Assembly: GCA_029934875.1 (NCBI GenBank)
Contig: JAOZLK010000248.1
Coordinates: forward strand, 1-6,766
Direction of reading: 5' to 3'
Length of the DNA stretch: 6,766 nt
DNA from: Bacteroidales bacterium
GTDB taxonomy: Bacteria; Bacteroidota; Bacteroidia; Bacteroidales; GCA-2748055
The notes beneath the pieces were generated by a model. That model did not search any database. It was not told the DNA's origin and was given only the letters and a program-made list of their open reading frames with translations. The position numbers were made by a program, and so were the translations under genes. Positions 5,625 through 6,766 of the stretch are shown here, piece after piece (the first letter of the stretch is position 1; every line of letters starts with the position of its first letter).

Positions 5625-6766
5625 CAACAGGCGAACCCACATCGCTCTTACTTTCCCAGCTGCTGGAGCAGGTGGAGGCGACCCTTAAAAAAGAATTCTC
5701 CTCCTCTACATGGATCAGGGCTGAGATCCTTGAACTCCAGGTAAACCGGAGGGGACACTGTTACATAGAACTGATTGAAAAAAGCCCGGATGACGATTCC
5801 ATTCTGGCAAAGGCCCGTGCCACCATCTGGGCCTCCAAGTTCAGCATGCTCAAGCCCTATTTTGAAAGCACCACGGGAATAGCCCTGAAAAGTGGAATCA
5901 AGATCCTTTGCAGGGTAAGCATTGGATTTCACAAAGTCTACGGCTTTAGCATTAACATCACCGACATCGACCCTGCATATACCCTTGGCGACCTGGCCAG
6001 GAAAAAACAGGAGGTAATCAAACAGCTCAGGGAGGAAGGTGTGATGGATATGAACAGGGAACTCCCCTTTCCTCTTGTTCCTCAGAATATCGCAGTTATA
6101 TCATCCGAAACAGCTGCCGGCTATGGCGACTTCATAGATTCCATTAAGGCCAATAATCAGCTCTACCACATCCATACCAGCCTGTTCCAGGCAGCGATGC
6201 AGGGTGATGAGGCTCCTGGGTCCATCATTTCAGCCCTGGATGAAATCCACGATTCGGGCCTGGCTTTCGATTGTGTGGTGATTATTCGCGGAGGCGGATC
6301 AAGGGCCGACCTGGAATGCTTTAATAATTACGAGCTGGCATATTACATCACCCAGTTCCCCCTCCCGGTCCTTACGGGAATCGGACACGAAAGAGACGAA
6401 TCGGTGGCAGACCTGGTAGCTGCCCAGGCCCTGAAGACTCCCACAGCAGTGGCTGAGTTCCTGGTGGAAAAATTTCTTGCCTTTGATTTCAGGCTCTCCT
6501 CTTACAGCGATAAACTATCCTCCCTGGAGGGCAGGACCGGAAAGCTTCAGGAGATGAGAAGGGAGCGTTGGGCGGGTAACCTGGGGCACCTCTCCACAGC
6601 CTTTGTCCAGAGGCACAGGGAAAGACTGGACAGATCGGACCTGAGGATCAGCAAGGGAAGCGGCTTCAGGCTTTCAAGGGAAAAAGAGCGCCTGAAGCAT
6701 CTGGAAGCAAAAAAAGAGCTGGTCGACCCTGTCAACATATTTAAAAGGGGCTACTCCATGACCCTT
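5621..6766 (+). CDS. xseA: Exodeoxyribonuclease VII large subunit (partial, 3' end outside window)
   Basis: XseA with several small XseB subunits forms exonuclease VII, which degrades single-stranded DNA in both directions to oligonucleotides during repair. The first 382 codons are open to the window edge. An OB-fold (about 8-120) has WIRAEILEL and HCYIELIEK. The catalytic domain carries AVISSETAAGYGDF (158-171), IIRGGGSRADLECFN (221-235), TGIGHERDESVADLVA (252-267) and LKTPTAVAEF (271-280). A long, charged, helical coiled-coil-like segment (about 285-365) then leads to the conserved end motif FKRGYSMTL (374-382), where the sequence stops. Only a short C-terminus should be missing, probably a few tens of residues. 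The ATG overlaps the peptidase stop by 4 nt (ATGA), so translation is probably coupled. A weak AGG lies 11 nt upstream. xseB is expected just downstream but is not visible. Confidence 0.97.
   Translation, partial: MTTGEPTSLLLSQLLEQVEATLKKEFSSSTWIRAEILELQVNRRGHCYIELIEKSPDDDSILAKARATIWASKFSMLKPYFESTTGIALKSGIKILCRVSIGFHKVYGFSINITDIDPAYTLGDLARKKQEVIKQLREEGVMDMNRELPFPLVPQNIAVISSETAAGYGDFIDSIKANNQLYHIHTSLFQAAMQGDEAPGSIISALDEIHDSGLAFDCVVIIRGGGSRADLECFNNYELAYYITQFPLPVLTGIGHERDESVADLVAAQALKTPTAVAEFLVEKFLAFDFRLSSYSDKLSSLEGRTGKLQEMRRERWAGNLGHLSTAFVQRHRERLDRSDLRISKGSGFRLSREKERLKHLEAKKELVDPVNIFKRGYSMTL

Noticed and set aside
5214..5642. Minus-strand ORF of 142 codons
   Set aside because: It is antisense to the peptidase active-site Ser region and the T9SS tail, both clearly coding on the plus strand.

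Overview
The window looks like ordinary chromosomal DNA of a Bacteroidota bacterium, probably Bacteroidales or Marinilabiliales-like, although the order is a guess. Four things point this way. A secreted subtilase ends in a type IX secretion (T9SS) sorting domain. Start codons lack Shine-Dalgarno sequences and often follow A/T-rich leaders. A perfect Bacteroidota -7 promoter box (TATATTTG) is present. Both exported proteins carry glutamine right after the predicted signal-peptide cleavage site.

Layout: positions 1-120 hold two blocks of 7-bp tandem repeats. panB (ketopantoate hydroxymethyltransferase, minus strand, 124-939) follows, and a third heptamer block (946-1022) ends 6 nt before its start codon. 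A 207-bp divergent intergenic region (1023-1229) then separates panB from dnaK. It holds weak candidate promoters, a short palindrome and a doubtful 34-codon ORF. dnaK (1230-3161, plus) ends at a strong intrinsic terminator. A near-leaderless promoter directly after it drives a compact plus-strand unit: an exported MORN/YwqK-like repeat protein (3242-3997), a T9SS-exported S8 serine peptidase (3999-5624, 1-nt gap) and xseA, the exonuclease VII large subunit (5621-6766, 4-nt ATGA overlap, cut by the window end).

The genes do not form one pathway. panB supplies pantothenate/CoA synthesis, dnaK is the general Hsp70 chaperone, and xseA is DNA repair. The repeat protein and the protease are both exported and adjacent, so they may act together at the envelope, but the sequence does not prove it. 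I see no defence system, mobile element, CRISPR array, tRNA or rRNA. The least explained part is the set of heptamer arrays on both sides of panB, one of which probably lies in the panB mRNA leader.
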